Shown piece after piece: positions 46,272 to 58,757 of a stretch of 64,000 nt of DNA. Origin of the DNA: Dryomyza anilis (taxonomy: Eukaryota > Arthropoda > Insecta > Diptera > Dryomyzidae); assembly GCA_951804985.1 (NCBI GenBank), contig OX638135.1:37131024-37195023 (forward strand). The letters run 5' to 3'. The position numbers and the translations under genes are program-made. The notes beneath the pieces were generated by a model that saw only the letters and a list, made by a program, of their open reading frames with translations, was not told where the DNA came from and ran no database searches. Each line of letters opens with the position of its first letter. Positions within the stretch are counted from its first letter, which is position 1.

Positions 46272-46482
46272 TAAAATGGACACGAGCGTGGTTTTAATTT
46301 TAAAACGAATGTTTATTAATATATTTAAATGTATATATTAAAAACAATATAAAAAAGTTAATTTAAAGTTAAACAAATGAAATTATAAAAAGTATAATGT
46401 TGGCGCAACCCACGTCCGTTCGCCTGTGCGGTCGAGTAACAACTAACTACCAGCAGTAAATGTTTGCTCATCACATGTGTGT
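46272..46482 (-). repeat. 5' LTR of second gypsy element
   Basis: Matches 30924-31034 plus 31730-31842 and lacks the DINE-1, so it shows the pre-insertion state. Its part from about 46302 is also the left end of the tandem duplication. Confidence 0.75.
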
Positions 46483-46524
46483 GTCAACAACAACTATAGT
46501 AAGCTATAGAAACTCAATTTATCA

Positions 46525-46863
46525 TTATCTGCTAGATTCGGTGGGGCATAGCACTGGATGTAGATAATATTTCTTGCCCTTGCGCGTAGTCTTATTGAGA
46601 TTATCCCGTCGGAATATGGGTTGCCTCCTTGGATGTCTTCTTAAGTACAGAAATGTGGAACCATTACTCGTCCTCACCTCGTCATGTTCTGGCCATCTTG
46701 TTTCACATAGACCGGTAAATAAAAGAATATATTCTTTGCAAATTTTTGAAATCTGTTCTAGAAGTGAAACTTCCAATAGCGTTCTTATGTTCCATGTTCC
46801 TCGAGTGTGGGTCTTAAAGCTGAAGGTCGTCAACGAATTTCGATCATTTGTAAACATATACAA
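46525..46863 (-). pseudogene. LINE endonuclease N-terminal fragment
   Basis: 112-codon minus-strand frame with GTWNIRTLLE, EQISKICKEY and GLCETRWPEHDEVRT: the first third of an RTE/CFDP2-like endonuclease including the catalytic Glu. It ends before the DFN motif. Fragment only; duplicated at 49003-49341 without change. Confidence 0.7.
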
Positions 46864-48023
46864 AGTATATATGCATATCAGTGATGCATATAGCGGGTAT
46901 ATAGGGTAGATTTGTACCCAATGAAAACCTCCAAATCCGCACTTATAAAATTACCCACTTTTTTCCCAATTTATTTTTCCCAAATTATTTTTTAAATGGA
47001 GTACTGACAATACGTATTTTCAGAGTAAGGGAACGAAAGTTTATGAAATTTTAAAGAAGTTCGAATACACTATTCTACAAATTGAGGGTTGTTGGCCTAA
47101 TCTTGATTAAAAACCTATCATTTCTAGTTGACTTCGGTCTCCTGATTCTTGCTGCGTACTCAGAATTTTCCTATACGTCAAGATTTTGCACAAAATTGAT
47201 TTTGGTACTTTATATCGCAAGTTATCGCATGATTTCAACATAGCACAAAATAAAATATGAACCTTGCGTACGGATAATTGGTAAAAAAATCAGTGTCCAG
47301 ATATTAGTGCTACCAAAAAAGTGTGTCGAGAGAGTAATTTATCACAATTCTTCAAAAACATTTTAATATAAGTTACAATGTTTTTGCTGTCAAAATTTCG
47401 AAAAAATGTTTTAAACTTTATCTTACTGTAATTTTTCGGAATATTTTTAAAATTTGTTTTTGAAATCTTTGATTAAAATGCAGGGAATTGCAAGCAGAGA
47501 AATACAATTTCATACTGATATAATGTAGTGGTGCTAGATGCAAAATCAAACAAAAATCTTAGCACCTGATGTCCACATTTTGGGAAAACATGATGGAGAA
47601 AATTTTACTGCGTAATCTCCTGGTGTGTATAGATTTGGTAGGCTTTAATGGCTTAAAAACACACCCGTCGTCAACGAATGCTTCTGAGCGACTGAACTGA
47701 ATTTTTTGAAAATTTGACGAAACAAAAATGCGACATCCTACAGCTAAGCTACTCTTTATCAAATTTAAATTTATATATTTTAATGAATGGCAGATTTGGA
47801 ACTATTTTACGTGTCGAATATGAATTGTGAAATTTTTGAAAAATACGCCCTCATGGATCGCTTCATCATAATAATAAAGTAATAATGAAATTGGTCGCGC
47901 AACGTTTTAAATCTAAATGAGAATAACTATTTTCAACTTAGAAATTTTTTTGACATTTAAGCTTTTCTTATATTGTGAAAATTAAATTTTTCACCTGTTA
48001 ATAAACAAACACAAAAATATAAA

Positions 48024-48028
<5 letters not shown>
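46864..48028. other. no gene seen (unit 1 of duplication)
   Basis: AT-rich; short frames only. The stretch near 48135-48200 resembles repeat family R (GCAACTGATAAAG..TATTGAGATATGGATTG). Confidence 0.4.

Positions 48029-48088
<60 letters not shown>
48029..48088. repeat. (TA)n microsatellite
   Basis: About 60 bp of TA; its twin in the second duplication unit (50507-50551) is 16 bp shorter. Confidence 0.95.
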
Positions 48089-48091
<3 letters not shown>

Positions 48092-49002
48092 GTTGTGGCA
48101 CACCAAATCGACAAAAAAAAAGAGATTTTACCATTCCGATTTCAAGGAAATTTGGGCAACTGATAAAGCTTATTGAGATATGGATTGAACATTTTCTATT
48201 TCATTTTCTATGGATCAGAAACCGCATTAGCGTCTCTTAAATACTTTAGGTGAAAGTCATCGGAAATGAAACGGTTTTAAAAAGATATATTCTTGAATTT
48301 TCATAATCAAAAACTATTATTATTTTAAATATACGAAACACATGCTCAAACATGAAAAAAATATATTGTTTTTTCAAGATTTTTTGAATGCCTTTTTGAA
48401 ATGTTTCGAACCAAATGTATATTATGTGGTACAATTTTGGGAAAGTGTGATATTCAGTTTTTATACAGTGCTTTTAAAATTGTTATGATATGATTATGTA
48501 CACTGTAAAAAATTAAAGAGTAGGTGCATATTTTGAATTCTAAAACTTATTTTTTTTAACTTTTAACTATCGCGCTGTTCCACGCCGAAAGAAATTTTAA
48601 TGAATTTGTATATACAGTTTAAGGTTTATTCATAAAAATGGATGCAGAAAGTTCGCATATTTGCGCAAAGTATGTCAGAGCCGAAAATGTATGACGGGTA
48701 AAAAAAAATTGATTTTTGGCAAAAAAAAATATTTGTAACGCGAAAGAGTTAATTATTAATTGTGATACTACTTACGTCCTAAACGAATGTTTATTAATAT
48801 ATTTAAATGTATATATTAAAAACAATATAAAAAAGTTAATTTAAAGTTAAACAAATGAAATTATAAAAAGTATAATGTTGGCGCAACCCACGTCCGTTCG
48901 CCTGTGCGGTCGAGTAACAACTAACTACCAGCAGTAAATGTTTGCTCATCACATGTGTGTGTCAACAACAACTATAGTAAGCTATAGAAACTCAATTTAT
49001 CA

Positions 49003-49341
49003 TTATCTGCTAGATTCGGTGGGGCATAGCACTGGATGTAGATAATATTTCTTGCCCTTGCGCGTAGTCTTATTGAGATTATCCCGTCGGAATATGGGTT
49101 GCCTCCTTGGATGTCTTCTTAAGTACAGAAATGTGGAACCATTACTCGTCCTCACCTCGTCATGTTCTGGCCATCTTGTTTCACATAGACCGGTAAATAA
49201 AAGAATATATTCTTTGCAAATTTTTGAAATCTGTTCTAGAAGTGAAACTTCCAATAGCGTTCTTATGTTCCATGTTCCTCGAGTGTGGGTCTTAAAGCTG
49301 AAGGTCGTCAACGAATTTCGATCATTTGTAAACATATACAA
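49003..49341 (-). pseudogene. LINE endonuclease N-terminal fragment, duplicated copy
   Basis: Identical protein to that encoded at 46525-46863. Confidence 0.7.
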
Positions 49342-50501
49342 AGTATATATGCATATCAGTGATGCATATAGCGGGTATATAGGGTAGATTTGTACCCAAT
49401 GAAAACCTCCAAATCCGCACTTATAAAATTACCCACTTTTTTCCCAATTTATTTTTCCCAAATTATTTTTTAAATGGAGTACTGACAATACGTATTTTCA
49501 GAGTAAGGGAACGAAAGTTTATGAAATTTTAAAGAAGTTCGAATACACTATTCTACAAATTGAGGGTTGTTGGCCTAATCTTGATTAAAAACCTATCATT
49601 TCTAGTTGACTTCGGTCTCCTGATTCTTGCTGCGTACTCAGAATTTTCCTATACGTCAAGATTTTGCACAAAATTGATTTTGGTACTTTATATCGCAAGT
49701 TATCGCATGATTTCAACATAGCACAAAATAAAATATGAACCTTGCGTACGGATAATTGGTAAAAAAATCAGTGTCCAGATATTAGTGCTACCAAAAAAGT
49801 GTGTCGAGAGAGTAATTTATCACAATTCTTCAAAAACATTTTAATATAAGTTACAATGTTTTTGCTGTCAAAATTTCGAAAAAATGTTTTAAACTTTATC
49901 TTACTGTAATTTTTCGGAATATTTTTAAAATTTGTTTTTGAAATCTTTGATTAAAATGCAGGGAATTGCAAGCAGAGAAATACAATTTCATACTGATATA
50001 ATGTAGTGGTGCTAGATGCAAAATCAAACAAAAATCTTAGCACCTGATGTCCACATTTTGGGAAAACATGATGGAGAAAATTTTACTGCGTAATCTCCAG
50101 GTGTGTATAGATTTGGTAGGCTTTAATGGCTTAAAAACACACCCGTCGTCAACGAATGCTTCTGAGCGACTGAACTGAATTTTTTGAAAATTTGACGAAA
50201 CAAAAATGCGACATCCTACAGCTAAGCTACTCTTTATCAAATTTAAATTTATATATTTTAATGAATGGCAGATTTGGAACTATTTTACGTGTCGAATATG
50301 AATTGTGAAATTTTTGAAAAATACGCCCTCATGGATCGCTTCATCATAATAATAAAGTAATAATGAAATTGGTCGCGCAACGTTTTAAATCTAAATGAGA
50401 ATAACTATTTTCAACTTAGAAATTTTTTTGACATTTAAGCTTTTCTTATATTGTGAAAATTAAATTTTTCACCTGTTAATAAACAAACACAAAAATATAA
50501 A

Positions 50502-50506
<5 letters not shown>

Positions 50507-50551
<45 letters not shown>
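50507..50551. repeat. (TA)n microsatellite
   Basis: Shorter twin of 48029-48088. Confidence 0.95.
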
Positions 50552-50553
<2 letters not shown>

Positions 50554-51241
50554 GTTGTGGCACACCAAATCGACAAAAAAAAAGAGATTTTACCATTCCG
50601 ATTTCAAGGAAATTTGGGCAACTGATAAAGCTTATTGAGATATGGATTGAACATTTTCTATTTCATTTTCTATGGATCAGAAACCGCATTAGCGTCTCTT
50701 AAATACTTTAGGTGAAAGTCATCGGAAATGAAACGGTTTTAAAAAGATATATTCTTGAATTTTCATAATCAAAAACTATTATTATTTTAAATATACGAAA
50801 CACATGCTCAAACATGAAAAAAATATATTGTTTTTTCAAGATTTTTTGAATGCCTTTTTGAAATGTTTCGAACCAAATGTATATTATGTGGTACAATTTT
50901 GGGAAAGTGTGATATTCAGTTTTTATACAGTGCTTTTAAAATTGTTATGATATGATTATGTACACTGTAAAAAATTAAAGAGTAGGTGCATATTTTGAAT
51001 TCTAAAACTTATTTTTTTTAACTTTTAACTATCGCGCTGTTCCACGCCGAAAGAAATTTTAATGAATTTGTATATACAGTTTAAGGTTTATTCATAAAAA
51101 TGGATGCAGAAAGTTCGCATATTTGCGCAAAGTATGTCAGAGCCGAAAATGTATGACGGGTAAAAAAAAATTGATTTTTGGCAAAAAAAAATATTTGTAA
51201 CGCGAAAGAGTTAATTATTAATTGTGATACTACTTACGTCC

Positions 51242-51606
51242 TGAAAAATATTTCAATGTATATTTCATAAAAATTGGTTGAGCCATTCGGAATTTATAGC
51301 AATTTTATTAACAAATAATTTAACCTCGAAAATATGCGATTAATACCCTTCATTATAATATTTATACTATATAAACATACGAAATGTTACTGCTGGCATT
51401 AATACAAATAATTTGATACCAAAATCAAAATCGGTTATTTCGTTCATGTTTTATTACGTTTTTCCTTAATGGACGATATACAAGAAATTGCGATTTTACT
51501 ACAACTGATATTCTAGGATTATGCACTTAGCTGGATATGTGAAAAATTTCACTTCCGCTTGTCAGATTCTTTCCATTTTATTAGTAAGATAATATCAATA
51601 TATAAC
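51242..51606. other. no gene seen
   Basis: Single-copy right flank of the duplication; nothing recognised. Confidence 0.5.
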
Positions 51607-51862
51607 TAGCCGCGGTAGCTCAGTGGTTAGTGCGTTGGACTGCGAAACATTTTTCTATACCGCGCTACCTCTCGGCAGTAAATGGCAAACCTACGAGAGT
51701 AAAACCATTGCCTATGAAAAAGCTCTCACCCGCCGTTCGGATTCGGCAATAAACTGTAGGTCCCACCACTTTGAGTACAAATATAACACGCACAGCTCAA
51801 AATGGTGAGAGAGCTCGGCCGAAGTTCTATACAGGACTGTAGCGCCAAACTATTATTATTAA
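51607..51862 (+). mobile_element. tRNA-headed SINE
   Basis: Head resembles a tRNA gene: box A TAGCTCAGTGG at 51616-51626 within AGCCGCGG...TTAGTGCGTTGGACTGCGAA. A box B-like GTTCGGATTCGG is at 51735-51746, farther away than in a tRNA. The body has CTGTAGGTCCCACC and AGAGCTCGGCC, a tail I associate with fly SINEs. A partial copy in reverse lies at 63389-63460. Ends in ATT repeats. Confidence 0.65.
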
Positions 51863-51949
51863 CTAAATACAAAAGTTCACTTATTTATCTAACGAAATAC
51901 AAATGTTATGTGGCAAAAATTTACATTTTTCAAAAAAAAAAATAATATT

Positions 51950-52590
51950 TAATTATGAAATTGCCACTCCCTGAATTCTAATTCCGCTCATTTTTGGAGT
52001 AGTGTAAGGTGCATCAATAAACATATTTAAGTGTTTATCTCTTAAAAGAATAAAGTTACAGATAAATAAGTAATCTCCATTTTTCACAGAAAGATGTGTA
52101 TAACTAATAACTATATGAATCCAAAATTTCATAAATTTATCTTTGTTAAAAATGCCAGGGTTATACATTAAAATTTTACATATAAAACTGTCACTCCCAT
52201 TTTTATAAAGGAATAATGTACTATTATAAGCTAAATAAGTTCAAAGTTTTGTCCATTTATCTCTTAAACTTCAAAAGTTATAGGCTAATAAGTGCGAACA
52301 TTATTTTTATGACATACATATATAATAGTTTACGCTCTGTTCCGATTCCACCCATTTTTATACTATCGCAAGATACAAACATAGAGTAAACAAATCCAAA
52401 GCTTAATCTATTTATCTCTTAAAATACATACGTTATAGGCATATATAATATCATTGAATTTTCGTTAGTACAAAGTGCCACTCCCCCTTTTCCAACTCCG
52501 CCCATTTTTTCACAGCCAGATAATACATCTATTAACTAACTGTATTATCTTCATTTATCTCTTGTACAACAAAAGTTACAGATTTATGAT
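51950..52590. repeat. diverged tandem array (~150-bp unit)
   Basis: Repeating landmarks: GCCACTCCC with a following CCGC/CGCCCATTTTT at about 51961, 52188, 52336 and 52477, and TTTATCTCTT at about 52035, 52256, 52409 and 52556. About four degenerate units. Non-coding. Confidence 0.65.
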
Positions 52591-52699
52591 ACGCAAAAGT
52601 GCCTTCTGGCCGACTGTGCGGCTCACATTGGTCAAAAAGTGTATGTTTTCGGAAAAAAGTCAATAACTTTGGAACCAATAGCTACTGGAATCAGTAGCG

Positions 52700-55600
52700 T
52701 CTGCACAACGATGGGGGACGGATGTGTCGTGTCGTCCTCTTATCTTTTTTTCTAATTCGTTAAATTTTTGTCCGTCGAGTTTGTCTTAATATTTGTCGAG
52801 TGCCGTGCAAAATTTTGCTTAAGTGTCGTCCACCGTAACAACCTCATAACAATAAAAACGATTTAAATAAATAAAATAATAACACTCAATAAACAATAAC
52901 ATACAAAAACCAAAGACTATAAAAATACAGAACCAAAAATTATAAACAACAACACAAAACAACAACACAAAACCGGTTTCGCTGCACCACCAGCACTGCC
53001 TGCTGCCGCCGTCGCTGCTTACAATTGCCAACGCAACGGGCTTTTCTATGCCCTCTGTTGCAATTGCTCATTTGTTTATCGTTTTCAGTCCCTTCCCCAT
53101 CCTACTCCTCGCTATCTGCGTGCGTGGTTGAGACTGCAAGAGTGCGTAACGAAGACAGTGGTCAAGGCATAACACTGACCACTGTTTAGCTTACGCTCTC
53201 ACTTGTTTGTCTCCACTGCCGCCCGCTAATAGTATGTTTGTTTGTTTTAAATTTGCCCAGTAGCGAAAATGTCGCAAATCTTTCGTATAGATTTTTGCAA
53301 CATTCGTGGCCTGAGAACGAATTTTTTCGCTGTTTATGCGCATGTGTCTCATTATAGGCCACATATAATGGCATTAGGTGAGACCCAGGTTGGCGAGGGT
53401 GCAGATCCACTGGATTTTCAAATACCGGGGTACCGCCTACTGCCATTATTCTCTGCCCATAGGGGTCTCGCCCTTTTTATTCGAAGTGACGTTGCGTACC
53501 AGCACCAGCAGCAACATAGTGTTTCGGATAATGAATTTAATTCTATGTGGATTAAATTCAAAATCTTGCAACACATCATGCACTTGTGTTTTATTTATAG
53601 GAGTCCGAATCTAGATAGGGTTTCTACCTGTAACAAGTTAGATGCCCTATCTGATTCGATCTCAAATATACTGGAACAATTTCCAGGCAGTGAAATTGTT
53701 GTTGCTGGTGACTTTAATGTACACAACGCCACTTGGTTGAGCCACTCGGGTCTATCAACACAGGAGGGTTGTTATGTTGAGCTGTTTGCAGAGTGCAATC
53801 AACTCACTCAATTGGTGAAGGAACCGACGTACCTCCCACGCGTCGGTGGGCATAGCCAAAAAGTCTTAGACCTTTTTCTGACTTCGCATCATGAAAAATA
53901 TGATGTAAAAGTCCTTGCACCTCTTGGAAATTCCGACCACTGTATTATTTCCGCTGCGTTTTCGTATTCTAGTTTACGCGCCTCTTCGATTAAAGCCCCG
54001 AAGAGGACTGTATGGCTTTACGAAAAAGCAAATTGGGATGCGTTAAATGATTTTTTTCGCAACTTTAATTGGAAATTGTGTTTCGCAGATAGAAACATAA
54101 ATGCCGCGGCCTTAATGGTACAAAACATTATTTTATTGGGTATGCGGTCCTTCATACCTTCTAAAAAGATTAGCATTAAACCCAAGGACCACTCTTGGTT
54201 TAATGAGACTTGCAGGATTGCAGTCAGGTCGAAAGAGGAAGCCTTTCAGAATTGGCGTTCTAATAAGAATGCTGATACTGAAAGACTTCGCATACAGGCT
54301 AGGAATCGCTGTAATGCCGTGATCGCGCGTGAAAAGTTTCTACACGAACAAAACGCGCGCAAAAAGGTCCTTCTCTACCATAGAGGTAGTAAAAATTTCT
54401 GGTCATTTGTTAAAAGGGTGAAGAATCAGACGACATCGTCTACTCCAACCCTTGTTATGAATGGCCAGACCTTCACAGACCCGGTTGATAAAGCTAATCT
54501 CTTGGCAGAACTATTTGCAAATAATTCAACGCTCCCAGTTAGCAATCAACCACTGCCCGTCGTTGAATTTGTTTCTTCTGCAATGCCGGAGATACATTTT
54601 CGAACTCGGGCAGTTAAAAAGGTTTTAGCAAATCTCAATATTAACAAAGCCTCCGGGCCAGATGGCATATCTGCCCATGTGTTGAAGAAGTGTGCGTCAA
54701 CGCTGGCTTGTCCATTGCGTAACCTTTTCAACATCTCCTACACGACAGGAGTTTTTCCATCTTGTTGGAAGGTTGCCAATGTCCAACCAGTTCCGAAAAA
54801 GGGTGAGGCTACGAACCCTGCTAATTACCGACCCATTGCAATATGCTCTGCGCTATCCAAGGTAATGGAAAGCGTAATAAACTTCCACCTTGTGAACTAT
54901 CTGGAGCGAAACGAATTACTTAGTGACCGGCAATATGGTTTCCGTAGGACCAGATCCACCGGTGACTTGATGGCGGTCCTCTCCGAAAAGTGGAATAATT
55001 GTATTCACCTTTTCGGAGAGAGTAAGGTGGTTGCTCTTGATATTTCCAAGGCTTTTGATCGAGTGTGGCATGAAGCCCTGGTATCAAAACTTATTGCATA
55101 TGGTGTCGGTAATTCTTTTGCTCGATGGATATCGAGTTTTCTCCAGGGTCGTTCAATACGAGTTGCGATGGATGGTGTTTTCTCAGAACAACATTCCATC
55201 AATTCTGGAGTCCCGCAGGGTTCCGTCCTATCCCCGTCCCTATTTCTGGTGTTTATCAATGACCTTCTGTCATCGACCCAGAACCCAATCCATTCCTTTG
55301 CAGATGACAGCAACATCTGTCATTCATTTTCGTTCAACAAGCGCCCAAACTCTTTGGAGATTGAGAGTAAAAGGCGCACAATGAATGATACACTCAATAA
55401 TGACCTTAAAACAATCTCCGAGTGGGGTCTTGCAAATAGAGTTGATTTTAATGCTAGCAAGACCCAATGTTGTCTGTTATCTCACAAAAGAATGGATTCA
55501 CTCCTCCCTCCCCTCAATATGGACTCTGTGGATATTGCGTAGTCAGCTGCTCTTGACGTTCTGGGTATATCAATTCAATGTGACCTCCGTTGGAATGATC

Positions 55601-56255
55601 ACATATTTGATGTGTCGAAAGAAGCGGCCAAGTGCCTCGGTTTTCTGAAACGGTGTAAGACATACTTCACTCCTGCTGACTTGCGCACTGTCTACACCAC
55701 CTATATTCGGCCTAAGATGGAATACAATTCGCACATATGGGCAGGGGCCTCAAAATCTTCTTTGGAGTTCCTGGATCGAATCCAACAACGTGCAATATAT
55801 TTAATAGGGGATGAAAATATTTCATCCTCTATTGGTTCTCTTGAGCACCGAAGGACCGTAGGGTGTGTAAGCCTGTTTTATAGGTATTACAATGGTAAGT
55901 GTTCGAGGGAAATACATGGCCTGATTCCACCAGGTCGTGTGTTTCCTCGTACTACTAGGGCATCGAACCAAGCCCACCCCTTCGTAGTCCACACGGTTCC
56001 CAACAGAACCACGCATTACAGAGAGAATTCGTTCTTCAGTCGCACGATTCGTTTGTGGAACAATCTCCCTGCGTCTGTTTTTCCCGACATTTTTAATATT
56101 GGGAAATTTAAAGCAAACATCCACCGACACTACTCCATCTTTCCTCCTCCTTTGAACCTATAATCCTTCCTTGCGATCAACACTGTGCATTGCACGAATA
56201 GGGGGCATCCCCTGAGCGTTGGTTAATTTGTAAAAAAAAAAAAAAAAAAAAAAAA
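52700..56255 (+). mobile_element. CR1-like LINE (Jockey superfamily), almost intact
   Basis: 5' UTR of about 0.55 kb (boundary uncertain), one long ORF with endonuclease and RT, and a poly(A) tail at 56232-56255. No ORF1 found. One stop codon interrupts the ORF. No clear target duplication recognised. Confidence 0.85.
53269..56163 (+). pseudogene. CR1-like endonuclease-reverse transcriptase with a single stop
   Basis: Two frames, 53269-55542 and 55612-56163, are in the same register and separated only by TAG at 55540-55542. Endonuclease (residues ~1-230): IRGLRTNF, ALGETQVG, AGDFNVHNATWL, GNSDHCII with the SDH motif. RT (~470-710): ASGPDGISAHVLK, YRPIAICSALSK, ALDISKAFDRVW, SGVPQGSVLSP, and the catalytic SFADDSNI, the FADD form usual in CR1/Jockey. 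The C-terminal part has YIRPKMEYNSHIWAG and IRLWNNLP. All catalytic residues are present; the stop falls after the RT core, so a truncated protein might keep some activity. Confidence 0.85.
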
Positions 56256-56985
56256 GTTTAAAGTATATAGCTTTCCTAGTTTTCTTCTTAACGTTTTTTC
56301 CATTTTCAAGCGGACAGACGTAAATTATGTTAAATTGATGTATTTTAGGCGTACCCGTTAAAGGAAAGAAACCATTTTTTATAATTCATATGTATGCTCT
56401 AAAAATCCAAAATTAAGTATATAGCTTCTCTAGTTTTCTTCTTACCGTGTTTTCCATTTTCAAACGGACGGACGCACTTTATATGAAATTGATGTATAGT
56501 GGGCGTACCCATTACAAAAAATGAAACCATTGTAACATATTGTATACTTACATACGTATTAAATAAAAATCCAAAGTTTAAAGTATGTAGCTTGCTTAGT
56601 TTTCTTTTTAACGTATTTTACGTGTACAATCGGACGGATGCATATTATATGAAATATATCATTTTCATATAATGTGTGGGCGTACCCCTTAAAAGAATTA
56701 TTTAATTTTAATATATTTTATATTTACACATGTATTCACTAAAAATATAAAATGTTAAGAATATAGCTATTTTAATTTTCTTCTTAGCGTGTTTTCCGTA
56801 TCCTTTGGACGTACGGACATTATGTGAAATTGATGCATAGCGAGGGTACCCGTTAAAAATGAAACCATTGCAACACATTGTATACTTAGGTACGTATTCA
56901 CTAAAAATCCAAAGTTTTAAGTATAGACCTCTTTTACTTTTCTTCTTAACGTGTTTTACGTGTACAAGCGGACAGACGGAATTAT
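56256..56985. repeat. minisatellite, ~165-bp unit, five copies
   Basis: Landmark TAGTTTTCTTCTTAACG recurs at about 56277, 56434, 56597, 56773 and 56936, each followed by CGGAC.GACG and a GGCGTACCC-like segment. It begins directly after the LINE poly(A). Confidence 0.85.
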
Positions 56986-57687
56986 GATGATATGCACATA
57001 ATGAAAATAAACATAATTTCAATCAGTTCAATTTTAATTCAGCATTAAAATAAATATATTTTGACGATCAGTCTAAGAAGTATCAATTATTTATTTTAAT
57101 ATAATGAAAATAATAATTTAATAATATGTATGTTTATTTTTTATTCTACTAATAATTCTTTTACAGCACTCAAGACATTTTTTATTAGGTTGACGTCGAA
57201 GACTCGAATCCAACGATATTAGCAGTGGTTTTGGAGAAGCGAACGTTAAAAAGCGATCACAGTTTAGATTCGCCAAAAACCGAGTAAAATCAAGCGAACG
57301 TAAAAAAAACATGCAACACTCAAACGAATTTCATTCGCCTCAAGTGTCAAAAACATTTTTGTTTTTTCTTTTGAGTTTGTTTTTTTTCTTCTGCATTTTG
57401 ATTTATTAGGATTCTCCTGATTTTTATTTTTTCTTATCCTTTATTTTTTTATCTTTTTGTCTCAATTTTTTAGGTGGTTGTACCCCAACCCCAAGTTAAA
57501 CGTTTTTTTTTTGTTGTTAAAACATTTATTTTGAAATTTAATAATAGTGTGGCTCTCCAGTTCTGGAAAACCCGAACCACAAATAAAATGATCACATTTC
57601 TAACACTAAAAGCGCCTGCATCTGCTATGACTATCGCAGCTTGGATCGTCGCGCGATTGTATTCATGCCACTTGTTACGTGACGGAG
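56986..57687. other. no gene seen
   Basis: AT-rich. Short frames at 57118-57312 and 57474-57806 lack recognisable domains. Confidence 0.5.
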
Positions 57688-58757
57688 CACCGTGTGCTCA
57701 AACGCTTTTAAATCGGGTGAAATTCAGTATTTTCGGAACCACTCAACCGATTGAAATGATGATGTCAAACACGTATATATTTACTTTACATATGTGTGCA
57801 AAATGACATATTAATTAACATCATGTTTCATAAAAATTTAGTATTTTTTAATTTTATTTTGTTTTGCACACTTGCAGAAAGGTTTTCAAAGCCCAACGTA
57901 AAAATTTAACTGCGCAGTTTTAAAGATAAACTAGTTCTAAACATTTTTTAACCTAACTTATTTTTTGCCCGTCGAACTATATATGCAAGACAACATTATT
58001 TCAGAAAATATAAATTTTTTAAAAGAACTTGTCATAAAACTGTTATATCTACCTGTAAAATGTATATATTCCCAAATAATTTTTTTGTAGGTTTACAGTA
58101 TATGAAGTTAGTATTTAACTGGCAAAAGTACGTAGAAATAACTCTTCCTTTATACTGCTTACATAAAATTTACCTTTGGACTTTGAAAACTTTTCTGCGG
58201 GGGGTCAAAGTAACAAAAAATAAATAAAATACTTTAATTTTGACCAGTGTTGCGAGATTGGTTAAATATATTTTGGATAAGTTTTATCATTTAAAAGATT
58301 CTTATTCATGTTATCTATCAAAAAAATATAACAAAAGTACATGTTACTGCAGACAAAAAAATACTTACGGATAAATAAAAAAAAATTTCGACTTTACAAT
58401 TTTATATTTACTAAACCAATTAAGATAGTTTTAGTTTATGATTTATGTATAAATTGTTTATAAAAGCCCCATACAAATATTTTAATTTCATGATAAAATG
58501 TACAATCTATGTATAAATATGTAAAGTCTTCAAAAATTAAAAAAAATCATGTTCCAGCCTATGTCTTTAAAACTAATCAAGATATTTTCTCATGTAAGCA
58601 CATTTTCATTAGATTTCAATGTAAGCTTTTCACAAACAAAATAATTTTAAAAATCGGATAACTATTGGATATTTTACCATTTTTGAAAGATTTTTCAAGA
58701 AAAAAATTTCAAATTTACTGATTTTCACCCGATTTAAGAGCGTTTGGACACACTGTG
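57688..58757. mobile_element. 1.07-kb non-autonomous element with terminal inverted repeats
   Basis: Ends CAC.GTGTGCTCAAACG (left) and, reversed, CACAGTGTGTCCAAACG (right), with similarity continuing through AAATCGGGTGAAA. A second, inverted copy starts at 63465. No transposase frame. No clear target duplication, so the superfamily is left open. Confidence 0.7.

Larger units (their letters stand above)
30924..46482 (-). mobile_element. second Ty3/gypsy element (minus strand), opened by nested insertions
   Basis: Left LTR 30924-31842 (split by a DINE-1), integrase, RNase H, RT and part of protease at 31958-34786, then a ~9.7-kb foreign block, then the protease active site (about 44500-44550), gag (44740-45289), another DINE-1, a leader, and the right LTR 46272-46482. 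The two gypsy pieces carry complementary halves of the protease, which argues that they are one element. The LTRs are about 92 per cent identical and pol is riddled with stops, so it is older than the retrovirus at 7.6-20.4 kb. Confidence 0.75.
46302..48779. repeat. tandem duplication, unit 1 (2,478 bp)
   Basis: Near-identical to 48780-51241 in the same orientation. Differences seen: one substitution (47623 versus 50101 region) and 16 bp in the (TA)n tract. Contains most of an LTR, a LINE endonuclease fragment and unassigned DNA. Confidence 0.95.
48780..51241. repeat. tandem duplication, unit 2 (2,462 bp)
   Basis: See unit 1. The junction at about 48780 joins ...CTTACGTCC to TAAACGAATG, with little homology between the ends. 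Confidence 0.95.

Noticed and set aside
51607..51680. A functional tRNA gene
   Set aside because: Only the 5' half fits; the anticodon arm and acceptor 3' half are missing and box B is too distant.
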